Origin: Sulfuricella sp. T08
Lineage (GTDB): Bacteria; Pseudomonadota; Gammaproteobacteria; Burkholderiales; Sulfuricellaceae
Reading direction: 5' to 3'
NCBI RefSeq assembly: GCF_000971475.1
Contig: NZ_DF967563.1
Coordinates: 72,823 to 136,822 of the forward strand
Length of the DNA: 64,000 nucleotides
A program made the position numbers and the translations under genes. Under the pieces are notes generated by a model. The model searched no databases. It was not told the DNA's origin and worked only from the letters and a program-made list of their open reading frames with translations. Positions 36,455 through 47,790 of the stretch are shown here, piece after piece (position 1 is the first letter of the stretch; the number at the start of each line of letters is the position of its first letter).

Positions 36455-36777
36455 GTGAAGAGATTTCGGTGGAAGTGGTATATGCCCTGCCGCAGAAACA
36501 GGAAATCTTGTCCTTGAAGCTAAGGTCGGGGGCTCTGGTGTCCGAGGCGATAGCACGATCCGGCATCCTGCGGGATTTTCCGGAAATTGACCTGGCCAGC
36601 GCCAAGGTGGGGATTTACGGCAAGCAAGTCAAGCTTGACGCCGTGCTCCGGGATAAGGATCGAATCGAGATTTATCGCCCGCTGATAGCGGATCCGAAGG
36701 AAGTCCGCAGGAAACGCGCGGCAGAAGGTAAGGAAGTGAGGAATGAGGCTGGGGACGCCGAGGCATCCTCAACCTGA
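36451..36777 (+). CDS. rnfH: RnfH/RatB family ubiquitin-like protein
   Basis: A 108-residue beta-grasp protein. Family features are SVEVVYALPQKQEILSLKL near the N-terminus, then SEAIARSGILRDFPEIDL and DRIEIYRPLIADPKEVRRKRA. The C-terminal extension is lysine/glutamate-rich. It is always found next to ratA-like genes, as here, where the start overlaps the ratA-like stop. The role (RnfH) is not biochemically settled. Confidence 0.88.
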   Translation: MSEEISVEVVYALPQKQEILSLKLRSGALVSEAIARSGILRDFPEIDLASAKVGIYGKQVKLDAVLRDKDRIEIYRPLIADPKEVRRKRAAEGKEVRNEAGDAEASST

Positions 36778-36783
36778 CTCCCT

Positions 36784-37248
36784 TTATTTACACCAGGAAT
36801 CCACTGACTTCTTCGCTTCCTCGATGGCTGGTGCACGGTCTTTGTCTTCGAGAAAGACGCGCTCGCCTTTTTCATCGAATTTGCTGACCCTTTGCCCCTC
36901 CTGCAGGGCTCGCAGCTGGTTGCGTGCTTGCTCGCAGTTCGCCCTCCTGCTTTTTGCTTCTTCCTGATCCTTGGCTTGTTTGGCAGCGGTTTCTTCCGCC
37001 TGAACTCTGCGTTTTTTGGATTCCAGATCCTTCTCCGCCAGGCTTTTTTCTCCGCCTTTGCTATCGGGTGCGGCTTGGGGCAAGGTAGGGCTATTCTTCA
37101 GGTCCAGGTTTTTTTGCGATTTGGCGGTGGGTGGCGGGTTTTGGTCGGAATAATGCACCTTGCCCTCCGCATCCACCCATCGGGTGACACCGGCTTGTGC
37201 GGCAGTCGCCAGCACCAGCATCGAAACGATAGTCAGAAATTGTCGCAT
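36784..37248 (-). CDS. DUF4124 domain protein, secreted
   Basis: A 154-residue periplasmic protein. A signal peptide (MRQFLTIVSMLVLATAAQA) is followed by the DUF4124 signature VTRWVDAEGKVHYSDQNPP, a short beta module. The rest is a charged, helical, probably coiled-coil stretch (AEKDLESKKRRVQAEETAAKQAKDQEEAK) ending with two cysteines (NCEQ..., SWCK) that may form a disulfide. ATG 37248 follows AAGG at good spacing. The function is unknown. It converges with rnfH and has a small lipoprotein gene just upstream. Confidence 0.85.
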   Translation of the reverse strand: MRQFLTIVSMLVLATAAQAGVTRWVDAEGKVHYSDQNPPPTAKSQKNLDLKNSPTLPQAAPDSKGGEKSLAEKDLESKKRRVQAEETAAKQAKDQEEAKSRRANCEQARNQLRALQEGQRVSKFDEKGERVFLEDKDRAPAIEEAKKSVDSWCK

Positions 37249-37264
37249 GGTTTGCACCTTAGGA

Positions 37265-37612
37265 TCATTTGGTTAGGGGGTAGCTCTTTTGCGTCAACCC
37301 CAGGCGTGCGTGCTCGCTCGCGGTTTTCGAAAATTTCAGGGTGGCCACGCTGTCGCCTTTGGCTGCAGCTTCTTGAGCTTTCTTCAAAGCATCTTCCGCC
37401 GTGGTCCATAGGGCCTTCTGGGTTTTTGCTTCCTTGACGTCGGCTTCGGCCTTGGTGAGCGCCTGCCTGGCTTCTTCGGAGAGTGCAGGCTTGGCGGCCT
37501 CGGCGGCCGGGGTGGCAGCGGCGGACGAGTCGGGTTTTGACGTGCCGCTGCTCTGGCAGCCACCGAGCAGCAAGAAACTGAAAGTGATGATACTAATAAG
37601 GGTGTTGCGCAT
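37265..37612 (-). CDS. Small lipoprotein, Ala/Lys/Glu-rich
   Basis: A 115-residue protein with a lipoprotein signal (lipobox LLGG-C) followed by a flexible Ser/Ala linker. A helical domain then covers residues about 45-108: ALTKAEADVKEAKTQKALWTTAEDALKKA and AAKGDSVATLKFSKTASEHARLGL. The helical part resembles short tetratricopeptide-like or SoxXA-binding-type lipoproteins, but I do not assign a function. It lies 16 bases upstream of the DUF4124 gene and is probably co-transcribed with it. Confidence 0.75.
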   Translation of the reverse strand: MRNTLISIITFSFLLLGGCQSSGTSKPDSSAAATPAAEAAKPALSEEARQALTKAEADVKEAKTQKALWTTAEDALKKAQEAAAKGDSVATLKFSKTASEHARLGLTQKSYPLTK

Positions 37613-37727
37613 GTTTTGCTCTCCTCAGTTTTATTTTGTGTGCCTAAACATAGCGTTTCACGATACGCCCGTCAATGGTCCAAGCGTACCGGGTCAACTC
37701 TGTAAATGTAAAAATTAGAGAAGCCGG

Positions 37728-39241
<1,514 letters not shown>

Positions 39242-39244
<3 letters not shown>

Positions 39245-39316
39245 TGGGTGATGAGAGATGAGCAATGGGTGCATCACCCATTGCTCCGACATTACCCATT
39301 CCCCATCACTCATTAC
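39242..39316. repeat. Nested palindrome between guaB and guaA
   Basis: GAGCAATGGGTG (39260-39271) pairs perfectly with CACCCATTGCTC (39275-39286) over a CAT loop. An outer, less exact pair, GTAATGGGTGATGAG against CCCATCACTCATTAC, encloses it. It looks like a member of the ATGGGT/ATGAGT-type intergenic repeat family. A similar, simpler copy lies at 9736-9769. Confidence 0.6.
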
Positions 39317-39329
39317 CGGCCTCGTCACC

Positions 39330-40892
39330 ATGCACCAGAAAATCCTCATCCTCGATTTCGGTTCCCAATACACCCAGCTGATTGCCAGACGGGTACGTGA
39401 ATCCAGCGTTTACTGCGAACTGCATCCCTACGATGTGAGCGAACAGTTCATCCGTGATTTCAACCCCCGGGGCATCATCCTCTCCGGTGGACCGTCTTCG
39501 GTCTACGAGGAGGAAACGCCGCGTGCGCCGGACATCGTTTTCAGTCTGGGCGTGCCGGTACTCGGCATCTGCTACGGCATGCAGACCATGGCGGCGCAAT
39601 TGGGCGGCAAGGTGGAAAATGCGCTACATCGCGAGTTCGGCTATGCCGAGGTGCGCGCACAGGGCCATTCCGCGCTGCTGCGCGATATTCAGGATCGGAT
39701 CAACGAGGAAGGTCATGGCCTGCTCGACGTGTGGATGAGCCACGGCGACAAGGTGACGGAACTGCCGCCGGGCTTCAAGGTGATCAGTTCCAACGCGGCC
39801 ACGCCGATCGCCGGCATGGCCGACGAAACCCGCCATTTTTACGGCGTGCAGTTTCACCCGGAAGTGACCCATACCCTGCAGGGCAAGGCTTTGTTCGAGC
39901 GTTTTGTGCATGGTATCTGCGGTTGCGGCTATGACTGGAACATGCCGGATTATGTCGAGGAAGCGATCGGCAGGATCCGCTCCGAAGTGGGTTCGGATGA
40001 AGTCATCCTCGGCTTGTCCGGTGGTGTGGATTCCTCGGTGGTAGCTGCGCTTCTGCATCGCGCCATCGGCACGCAGCTGACTTGCGTGTTCGTGGATAAC
40101 GGCCTGCTGCGCCTGAACGAAGCCGAACAGGTGATGAAAACTTTTGCCGATAATCTTGGCGTCAAGGTCATCCACGTCGATGCCGGTGCGGAATTCATGA
40201 AGCATCTGGCCGGTGTGACCGACCCGGAACAGAAGCGCAAGATCATCGGCCGCGAATTCGTCGAAGTGTTCCAGTGCGAGTCGGCAAAGCTGCCGAACGC
40301 CAAGTGGCTGGCGCAGGGGACTATCTACCCGGACGTTATTGAATCGGCCAGTTCCAAGACCAAGAAGGCCCACACCATCAAGTCGCATCACAATGTCGGC
40401 GGCTTGCCTGATACCCTGCATCTCAAGCTGCTGGAGCCGTTGCGGGAATTGTTCAAGGATGAGGTGCGCGAGCTTGGCGTTGCGCTCGGCCTGCCCCATG
40501 ACATGGTATACCGTCATCCCTTCCCGGGCCCCGGCCTGGGAGTGCGCATCCTGGGCGAAGTGAAGCCGGAGTTCGCCGAACTGTTGCGCCGTGCCGATGC
40601 CATATTCATCGAGGAGTTGCGTGCCTCAGGCTGGTATGAAAAAACCTCGCAGGCCTTTGCCGTATTCCTGCCCGTGAAAGCAGTGGGCGTGATGGGCGAC
40701 GGCCGCACCTATGATTACGTAGTCGCCCTGCGCGCGGTGCAGACCCAGGACTTCATGACCGCGCACTGGGCGGAACTGCCCTATACTCTGCTGGGCAAAG
40801 TTTCCAACCGCATCATCAACGAAGTGCGCGGCATCAATCGCGTCGTCTACGATATCTGTGGCAAACCGCCCGGAACGATTGAGTGGGAGTGA
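39330..40892 (+). CDS. guaA: GMP synthase (glutamine-hydrolysing)
   Basis: GuaA aminates XMP to GMP. The 520-residue protein has an N-terminal class I amidotransferase ([10 protein letters not shown] with the catalytic cysteine, and QFHPEVTHT). This is followed by the ATP-pyrophosphatase P-loop [15 protein letters not shown] (about residue 227) and the C-terminal dimerisation domain ending PPGTIEWE. I chose ATG 39330 ([17 protein letters not shown]); a longer frame from 39258 only translates the repeat upstream. Confidence 0.98.
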   Translation: MHQKILILDFGSQYTQLIARRVRESSVYCELHPYDVSEQFIRDFNPRGIILSGGPSSVYEEETPRAPDIVFSLGVPVLGICYGMQTMAAQLGGKVENALHREFGYAEVRAQGHSALLRDIQDRINEEGHGLLDVWMSHGDKVTELPPGFKVISSNAATPIAGMADETRHFYGVQFHPEVTHTLQGKALFERFVHGICGCGYDWNMPDYVEEAIGRIRSEVGSDEVILGLSGGVDSSVVAALLHRAIGTQLTCVFVDNGLLRLNEAEQVMKTFADNLGVKVIHVDAGAEFMKHLAGVTDPEQKRKIIGREFVEVFQCESAKLPNAKWLAQGTIYPDVIESASSKTKKAHTIKSHHNVGGLPDTLHLKLLEPLRELFKDEVRELGVALGLPHDMVYRHPFPGPGLGVRILGEVKPEFAELLRRADAIFIEELRASGWYEKTSQAFAVFLPVKAVGVMGDGRTYDYVVALRAVQTQDFMTAHWAELPYTLLGKVSNRIINEVRGINRVVYDICGKPPGTIEWE

Positions 40893-42159
<1,267 letters not shown>

Positions 42160-42203
42160 AGACTGGAAGCGCAATTCATAACAAGTGCTTTTTACGTTTG
42201 CTT

Positions 42204-42225
42204 CCTCTCCCGCCTGCGGGAGAGG
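42204..42225. repeat. CCTCTCCCG palindrome
   Basis: CCTCTCCCG (42204-42212) faces CGGGAGAGG (42217-42225). A related palindrome occurs at 44230-44250, so the two bracket the tgpA-like gene. They resemble the CTCTCCC/GGGAGAG elements scattered in many proteobacterial intergenic regions. No T-tract follows, so this is not called as a terminator. Confidence 0.5.
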
Positions 42226-42262
42226 ATTGAGGAGAGGGCTTCATGGCGTGGGACAATCCTGG

Positions 42263-44209
42263 TTAATCGGGCAGTTGGGACTGGAAGGCTCTGACCCGCT
42301 TCCCGAACTGTCGCAAGTCAGAGGCGTTTGGGTGCGGCGCATAACGCAGTGCGATATAAAGCTCGCTGATCGATGTCGAGCTTAATGCCAGATCAGGCCG
42401 TAACATTGCCGTACGTTGAGCGAAATCTGCCGGGCCTTCGTTGGGCAGGCGCACAATCCCGGCGCGTGCCAGCTTGCGGCAAAAGCGCTGATAGATCACA
42501 GAGGCCGGGTCAGCACCAACCGGGACACGTCGCCACAGCATGAAGCCGGAAAACGCCAGCAGCAACGCCCCAACACCAGCTGTCAGGCTGACCGCCAGTT
42601 CCTTCCATGAAGCCATCTCGAACCCCAGGCGTGACAGCAAGTCATACTGCCGTTCCTGCCCGTAGCCCAGTACCCATTGGTTCCAGTCGTTATTCAGCGT
42701 ATCCCAGCTCATCCGCAATTGCATCAGCCAGGCATTATCCATCCGTGCCAGCAGGGGGAGCGGTTCTCCTGCCGGAAGTGCAGCAGCCAGGCCGGATTCT
42801 ATGCGTCGCGGGGCAACCGCCGCAGTCGGGTCGACGCGCACCCAGCCCCGGTCCTTGAGCCAGACTTCGGCCCAGGCATGGGCATCGGACTGGCGCACAA
42901 TCAGGTAATTGCCAAACGGGTTGGTTTCTCCTCCCTGATAGCCTGTCACCACCCGGGCTGGCACACCCGCCGCACGCATCAGGAAGACGAAGCTGCCGGC
43001 ATAGTGCTCGCAGAAACCGCGCCGGGTATCGAACAGAAATTCGTCCACCGAATTGATCCCGAGTAGCGGTGGGGTGAGGCTATAGAAGAAAGCCTCGTTT
43101 CGAAACAGTTCCAGGGCGCGCTGCACTATTTCTCCATCGTCCTTCGCGGCACGCTTCCAGGCACCCGCCATCTCCCGTGTCTTGAGGTTGCCCAATGCAG
43201 GCAGCCGCAGCGAGCGGTTTAGTTCTGTCGCGCCTGGATAGAGGCCGGCCCGGTAATTGGGATAGGATACTGCGCGATACCGCAGGCGCTGCCTTACCGG
43301 CTGGTCGGCGAGGAGTTCATAATGGGGGCCAAGGCGGCTGGCTGGCGGTAGTTTGGCGGGCAGATCCAGCGCGAGCAGCCAGCGCTTGTTGTGCGGTTCT
43401 AGCGTCAGCGTGTAGCTGACCGGGTCACCTGTTACGGTGATGTCGGCTGGTTTGGGGTCAGGCGCTGCCGTGGCCGACCAGCTCCGCCCATCGAAGAAAT
43501 CCAGCACCGGGCCGCGCCAGTAGCGCTGCTCCGGCTTGGGTGGCGAGCCATCGAAGGCCACGCGGAAAGCCACCGCGCCGGATTGACTCAACTTGCTGAT
43601 GCTGCCGGGCGCCATGCTGTCGCTCAGTCCCGTCATTCCCTCGTAGGCATCGGTTGGCATGCCCCACAACGGGCCCGGTACGCGCGGAAAAAACAGGAAC
43701 AGCACCAGCATGACCGGTACGGCTTGGCCCAGAAGTACGGCGGCCAGGCGCAGCTGCTTGCGCGGTTCGATTTGTCTGCCTGGATGGTTAATCCCGATCA
43801 GGGTGGCGGTGATGATCAGCACCACCAACAGCAGGTACAGGCCGGTAGGGATGGTCTGGGAATAGAGGAAGTGGGTGATGACCAGAAAATAGCTGATGAA
43901 GATGGCCACCATGCTGTCGCGCAGCGTTCTGGATTCCAGCAGCTTGAGGGTCAGCATCGCGACCAGCAGGGCGACCCCCGCGTCGCGCCCGAGCAGCGTA
44001 TGGTAGCTGGCGTAAATGCCCGCTGCGGTGGCAGCGGCAAGCGTGATCAACAGCCAGCGGGCAGGCAGGCGGACTTCGATCAGGCGCATCGCGCCAACCG
44101 CTAGGCAGAGCAAGCTGATCCAGATTGGCAGGCGTGGCGTGTGCGGGGCAATGGCAAGCGCCATCGCGGCCAGCAGCCAGGTGTTGTTATCAAGCCGTAA
44201 CGTGAACAT
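42263..44209 (-). CDS. TgpA-like membrane transglutaminase (DUF3488-transglutaminase)
   Basis: A 648-residue protein with about six N-terminal membrane helices (residues 10-190), a periplasmic transglutaminase-like domain and a final membrane helix near 555. The papain-like triad is visible: C in RRGFCEHYAGSF, H in SDAHAWAEVW and D in GWVRVDPTAAV. It resembles P. aeruginosa TgpA, an essential protein of unknown substrate. It follows the DUF58 and MoxR genes in the standard three-gene cassette. ATG 44209 was chosen; an ATG six codons earlier is also possible. Confidence 0.92.
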   Translation of the reverse strand: MFTLRLDNNTWLLAAMALAIAPHTPRLPIWISLLCLAVGAMRLIEVRLPARWLLITLAAATAAGIYASYHTLLGRDAGVALLVAMLTLKLLESRTLRDSMVAIFISYFLVITHFLYSQTIPTGLYLLLVVLIITATLIGINHPGRQIEPRKQLRLAAVLLGQAVPVMLVLFLFFPRVPGPLWGMPTDAYEGMTGLSDSMAPGSISKLSQSGAVAFRVAFDGSPPKPEQRYWRGPVLDFFDGRSWSATAAPDPKPADITVTGDPVSYTLTLEPHNKRWLLALDLPAKLPPASRLGPHYELLADQPVRQRLRYRAVSYPNYRAGLYPGATELNRSLRLPALGNLKTREMAGAWKRAAKDDGEIVQRALELFRNEAFFYSLTPPLLGINSVDEFLFDTRRGFCEHYAGSFVFLMRAAGVPARVVTGYQGGETNPFGNYLIVRQSDAHAWAEVWLKDRGWVRVDPTAAVAPRRIESGLAAALPAGEPLPLLARMDNAWLMQLRMSWDTLNNDWNQWVLGYGQERQYDLLSRLGFEMASWKELAVSLTAGVGALLLAFSGFMLWRRVPVGADPASVIYQRFCRKLARAGIVRLPNEGPADFAQRTAMLRPDLALSSTSISELYIALRYAPHPNASDLRQFGKRVRAFQSQLPD

Positions 44210-44229
44210 CGCGAAGCGATACCTCATCA

Positions 44230-44250
44230 CTCTCCCCCTCCGGGGGAGAG
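44230..44250. repeat. CTCTCCCCC palindrome
   Basis: CTCTCCCCC (44230-44238) pairs with GGGGGAGAG (44242-44250). It lies just before the tgpA-like start, and its minus-strand GGGGGAGAG could serve as a ribosome site. It is related to the palindrome at 42204-42225. Confidence 0.45.
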
Positions 44251-44265
44251 GTAGGAGAGAGGGAA

Positions 44266-44321
44266 CTGACACGGCGAGAAGCGATGTCCATCATTCGGGG
44301 CGACACTTCTCGCCATGTCAG
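44266..44321 (-). other. Long hairpin between DUF58 and tgpA-like genes
   Basis: Sixteen bases at 44266-44281 pair with 44306-44321 with a single mismatch that would be G-U in one RNA strand; the loop is 24 bases. The right arm covers the DUF58 stop codon. It may be an RNA element or processing site within the operon. Confidence 0.5.
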
Positions 44322-45301
44322 TTAGTCGGGTGCGCATTTTTGTGAGGGGCTATGCCAAACAGCGCCAGCGCTTCCAGGCAGGTGCGCTGGTGCACCTCGC
44401 TGTTGCCAGGTGCCAGGGTGGAGCCGGGAATTCGCAGACCGTAGCTCAGACCAGTATTCTGCGCATCCAGCACCCAGCAGCACAGGCGGGAAAGGCGTGC
44501 CTCGGTGGTCATGCCGGCGAGGTCGTCCCAATTCAGCCAGAGCTCGGGCAGAGCCTGGCCGGAAAACTGCTTGGCCAGCATCCCTCGCCCCTGTGCCAAG
44601 GCCTTCCAGGCGACGTGACGCAGCGAATCGCCGAGGTGGTAGGGGCGCATACCGCGAAAATCGTCGCTGCCTTCGGCGGTGATCGCCCTGTCGCCAAGCC
44701 CCTGGACGCCGGCAAGCTGGGGTAGCCTGGCGGTATCCGGCTGCGGGTAAACGATGCAGGCCATGTCCAGGTCGAGTACCGACCAGGCGCGGAACAGGCC
44801 CAGCGGGAATCGGGTGAACAGGGTGAAGCGGCCAAGCCGGAGGATGCCGCGTTGCGGGGCATCCAGCGCGAGTGTGGCGGTCATTGTTTCTCTGGCAGGG
44901 ACGTCTATGAACTGTGGGTGCTGTTTTTCAAGCATCACGCCGACGGCGTATCGCTCCGTGGTGCTGGAACTGTTCAGACAGAGGGTGAAACTCGCCTGCT
45001 GTCCGGCGAAGACCGGCATCGTTTTGCCGGCGCTTATCCTGAGCTGGGCCAAGTTGCGGTAGGTGTGCAGGATAGAGACCAGTGCCATGCCGCCGAGCAG
45101 GAAGGTGAGAACGAAACCGAGGCTCAGGGCGTAGTTGATCGAACCGACCAGCATCAGCAGCAGCACCATGGCGAACATCAGGCCGTGGCGCGTGGGCAGG
45201 ATGAAAATCCGCTGGCGGTCGAGGGTAATCGGACCGTGCTCCACGTCGATCCGGTTGAAAACCCGCCGCCACACCGGGCGGTTAATGAGTCGGAACATCA
45301 T
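44318..45301 (-). CDS. DUF58 domain protein
   Basis: A 327-residue protein with two adjacent membrane helices near residues 40-80 (LMFAMVLLLMLVGSINYALS, FVLTFLLGGMALV). The DUF58 core comes later in GSDDFRGMRPYHLGDSLRHV (about 205-224), followed by AWKALAQGRGMLAKQF. DUF58 proteins have a von Willebrand-like fold and work with MoxR ATPases. It stands between moxR (upstream) and the tgpA-like gene. The exact role is unknown; envelope maturation is the usual assumption. Confidence 0.9.
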   Translation of the reverse strand: MMFRLINRPVWRRVFNRIDVEHGPITLDRQRIFILPTRHGLMFAMVLLLMLVGSINYALSLGFVLTFLLGGMALVSILHTYRNLAQLRISAGKTMPVFAGQQASFTLCLNSSSTTERYAVGVMLEKQHPQFIDVPARETMTATLALDAPQRGILRLGRFTLFTRFPLGLFRAWSVLDLDMACIVYPQPDTARLPQLAGVQGLGDRAITAEGSDDFRGMRPYHLGDSLRHVAWKALAQGRGMLAKQFSGQALPELWLNWDDLAGMTTEARLSRLCCWVLDAQNTGLSYGLRIPGSTLAPGNSEVHQRTCLEALALFGIAPHKNAHPTN

Positions 45302-45316
45302 AAGCCCGACAGGCTC

Positions 45317-46234
45317 CTAGGGAATGGCGACGGCGTCGAGTAGTCGTCGGGCGGGGCTGGATGACTCGGCGCCCGTTTCGCCGTGAGCGAAGCGCAGGCG
45401 ATGGCCGACCACACCCGGTAGCACTACCTGGAGGTCTTCCGGCATGGCGTAGTCGCGGCCTTCCATCAAGGCCCAGGCCTGTGCGCTGTGCAGCAGTGCC
45501 AGACCGGCACGCGGCGACAGTCCGCAGTCATAGAGCGGAGATACTCGGGTAAATTCGAGCAGGGCCTGGAGGTAGTCGAGCAGGGCCGCGGAAACATGTA
45601 CAGTGCGGACGTTCTCCTGCAGGGCCGCCAGTTGTTCGCCCTCCATGCAGGGTTTAAGCTGCGAGATCATGCGGCGGCGGTCGCTTCCCTGAAGCAGGGC
45701 GCGTTCCGACCGGGCGTCTGGGTAGCCCAGGTCGATCCTCATCAGGAATCGGTCGAGCTGCGATTCCGGCAGGGGGAAGGTGCCAATCTGGTGCATCGGG
45801 TTTTGCGTGGCGATGACGAAAAACGGCTCGGGCAGAGGGCGGGTTTCGCCCTCAATCGTGACCTGGTGCTCCTCCATCGCCTCGAGCAGGGCACTCTGGG
45901 TTTTCGGGGTGGCGCGGTTGACTTCGTCGGCCAGGATGAGCTGAGCGAAAATCGGCCCGGGGTGGAACTTGAAGCAGGCGCTTTCTCGATCGTAGACCGA
46001 AACGCCGAGGACGTCCGCGGGCAGCAGGTCGCTGGTGAACTGGATGCGCTGGAAGCCGAGCCCCAGGATCTGCGCCAGCACGTGCGCCAGAGTGGTTTTG
46101 CCGACGCCCGGTATGTCCTCGATCAAAAGGTGGCCGCGTGCCAGCAGACAGGCGAAGGCGAGCCGGATCTGCCGCTCCTTGCCAAGGATGATCTGGCCGG
46201 CCTGGGAAACCGCTTGGTCAATTGCCGGGTGCAT
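45317..46234 (-). CDS. MoxR-family AAA+ ATPase
   Basis: A 305-residue AAA+ chaperone-like ATPase. Walker A is EDIPGVGKTTLAHVLA (about residues 39-54), Walker B LILADEVNRATPKTQSALLEAMEE (about 105-128), with sensor 1 FVIATQNP and an arginine-finger segment DRFLMRIDLGYP. It probably remodels or activates the DUF58/TgpA partners encoded directly downstream. The first gene of the minus-strand cassette. It is divergent from glk. Confidence 0.93.
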   Translation of the reverse strand: MHPAIDQAVSQAGQIILGKERQIRLAFACLLARGHLLIEDIPGVGKTTLAHVLAQILGLGFQRIQFTSDLLPADVLGVSVYDRESACFKFHPGPIFAQLILADEVNRATPKTQSALLEAMEEHQVTIEGETRPLPEPFFVIATQNPMHQIGTFPLPESQLDRFLMRIDLGYPDARSERALLQGSDRRRMISQLKPCMEGEQLAALQENVRTVHVSAALLDYLQALLEFTRVSPLYDCGLSPRAGLALLHSAQAWALMEGRDYAMPEDLQVVLPGVVGHRLRFAHGETGAESSSPARRLLDAVAIP

Positions 46235-46298
46235 GTGGCCTCGCTTCGATGTGTTGTGATCACGGTATTATCTTGCAGAGTAGTTTATCATTCTGATC

Positions 46299-47294
46299 AT
46301 GAATACACCCATCAAGAAAATCTTGCTCGCCGGTGATATCGGGGGCACCAAGACGTTGCTCAGGCTTTGCGAAGCCGGCGGCGGCGTGCTCGCCGAGCGG
46401 CGCTTCGACAGTGCCGTATTCGCCAGCCTGAACCAGGTCGTCGCTGAGTTCCTGAGTGATTTCCCTTCTCGCGCCCTTGCCGCCTCCTGTTTTGGCGTGG
46501 CCGGCCCGGTGGAAGGCGGACGGGCGAACATTACCAACCTGCCATGGCAGATCGATGAGGCATCGATTGCCGCGGAATTCCACATCCCGAGGGTTCGATT
46601 GATCAACGATTTTCAGGCCGTGGCTTACGGTATCGAGGCCCTGGAAGATCAGGATCTGGCGACCCTGCAAGCCGGTGCGCCGCAGCAAGGCGGGGTGCGT
46701 GCGGTCATCGGCGCCGGCACTGGCTTGGGCGAAGGCTACATGGTCTGGCAGGGGGGGCATTACGCTGCCTTTCCGTCTGAGGGTAGCCATGCCGATTTCG
46801 CACCGGTCGATGCGCTTCAAATCGAGTTGCTGCGCTATCTTGCCGCGCGATACGGCCATGTTTCCTATGAACGGGTGGTGTCAGGCCCTGGTCTGGTGAA
46901 TATCTTCGAGTTCTTGCGCGACAGCCGGGGACAGCAGGCCACGGTGGAACTGCAGGCGGCGATGAAGGCCAGCGATCCGGCGGCGGCGATTTCGGACTGC
47001 GCCATGGGCGGCAAGGATGACTTGGCCGCAGATGCGCTTGACCTGTTTGCGCGCATCTACGGCGCGGAAGCCGGCAACCTGGCGCTCAAAGTTCTGGCGC
47101 GCGGCGGCGTGTACATCGCAGGCGGCATTGCACCGCAGATCATGGGCAAGCTGAAGGACGGCACATTTCTGCGCGCATTTGCCGCCAAGGGGCGCTTCGC
47201 CGGACTGCTGAAGGATATTCCCGTCCATGTCGTGCTCAACCCCAAGGTGGGCCTGATGGGCGCGGCGCGGGTGGCAGAGAGGATTATGGGGTAA
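46299..47294 (+). CDS. glk: Glucokinase
   Basis: Glk phosphorylates glucose to glucose-6-phosphate. The 331-residue protein belongs to the E. coli Glk type. The ATP-binding start is LLAGDIGGTKTLLRL (about residues 6-20); NDFQAVAYGI, GAGTGLGEGYM and PSEGSHADFAPVD (sugar-binding part) come next, with VYIAGGIAPQI at about 268-278. It overlaps the convergent OGFr-domain gene by 11 bases. No sugar transporter or regulator lies nearby. Confidence 0.93.
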   Translation: MNTPIKKILLAGDIGGTKTLLRLCEAGGGVLAERRFDSAVFASLNQVVAEFLSDFPSRALAASCFGVAGPVEGGRANITNLPWQIDEASIAAEFHIPRVRLINDFQAVAYGIEALEDQDLATLQAGAPQQGGVRAVIGAGTGLGEGYMVWQGGHYAAFPSEGSHADFAPVDALQIELLRYLAARYGHVSYERVVSGPGLVNIFEFLRDSRGQQATVELQAAMKASDPAAAISDCAMGGKDDLAADALDLFARIYGAEAGNLALKVLARGGVYIAGGIAPQIMGKLKDGTFLRAFAAKGRFAGLLKDIPVHVVLNPKVGLMGAARVAERIMG

Positions 47295-47790
47295 CGGCGG
47301 CTGCCCAGTGTGTGAACGCTGTGCCGGGAATGCCGCAGTCCGGTTCGGTTTGTTTTAATGATATCAGTATGTCGTAAAGCATCCGCGCTTCATGCTCCAT
47401 TGCCAGCGTGTTCAGAGATTTGAGTATCCGGGTAATGCGCAGGTGGTTGTGGCTGGGGTGGGTGAACCAGAGGGACTTGCGTTGTTCCCAGTTGGGCGCC
47501 TTGTTGATGCTGTCCGGGGTTCTGGTCAGCCCGTAAAAACCCAGCATGCGGTCGAAAGAGCGCAACAGCTGTTTTCGTAGCGCTGGGTTGTTGCGGAATT
47601 CGGTGATCTGTGCGGAATCCAGCGTGGGTGCGGTGGGGTTGGCGCCGCTGATGCTGGTCAGCGGGAACAGCCACTGGATGAAGTTGTGAGTGTATTCCAG
47701 CCATTCGTCGTCGTGCGCCAGGATGGCGTCGAATGTCCTGCCGTGATCGTCCGGCGCGGTGCCGAGATGGAAGTCGATCAGTGCAGACAT
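47284..47790 (-). CDS. OGFr-domain (opioid growth factor receptor-related) protein
   Basis: A 168-residue soluble protein whose core matches the OGFr conserved domain, first described in vertebrate opioid growth factor receptors. DEWLEYTHNFIQWLFPL (about residues 27-43) is the diagnostic block, followed by FRNNPALRKQLLRSFDRMLGFYG and FTHPSHNHLRITRILKSL. Bacterial members are known but unstudied. It starts one base after the moaA stop on the same strand and runs into glk. No link with molybdenum cofactor is evident. Confidence 0.85.
   Translation of the reverse strand: MSALIDFHLGTAPDDHGRTFDAILAHDDEWLEYTHNFIQWLFPLTSISGANPTAPTLDSAQITEFRNNPALRKQLLRSFDRMLGFYGLTRTPDSINKAPNWEQRKSLWFTHPSHNHLRITRILKSLNTLAMEHEARMLYDILISLKQTEPDCGIPGTAFTHWAAAVTP

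Noticed and set aside
39245-39329. Guanine-sensing riboswitch before guaA
   Set aside because: The structure is a simple nested palindrome that recurs at 9736-9769 beside unrelated genes, with no purine-aptamer core.
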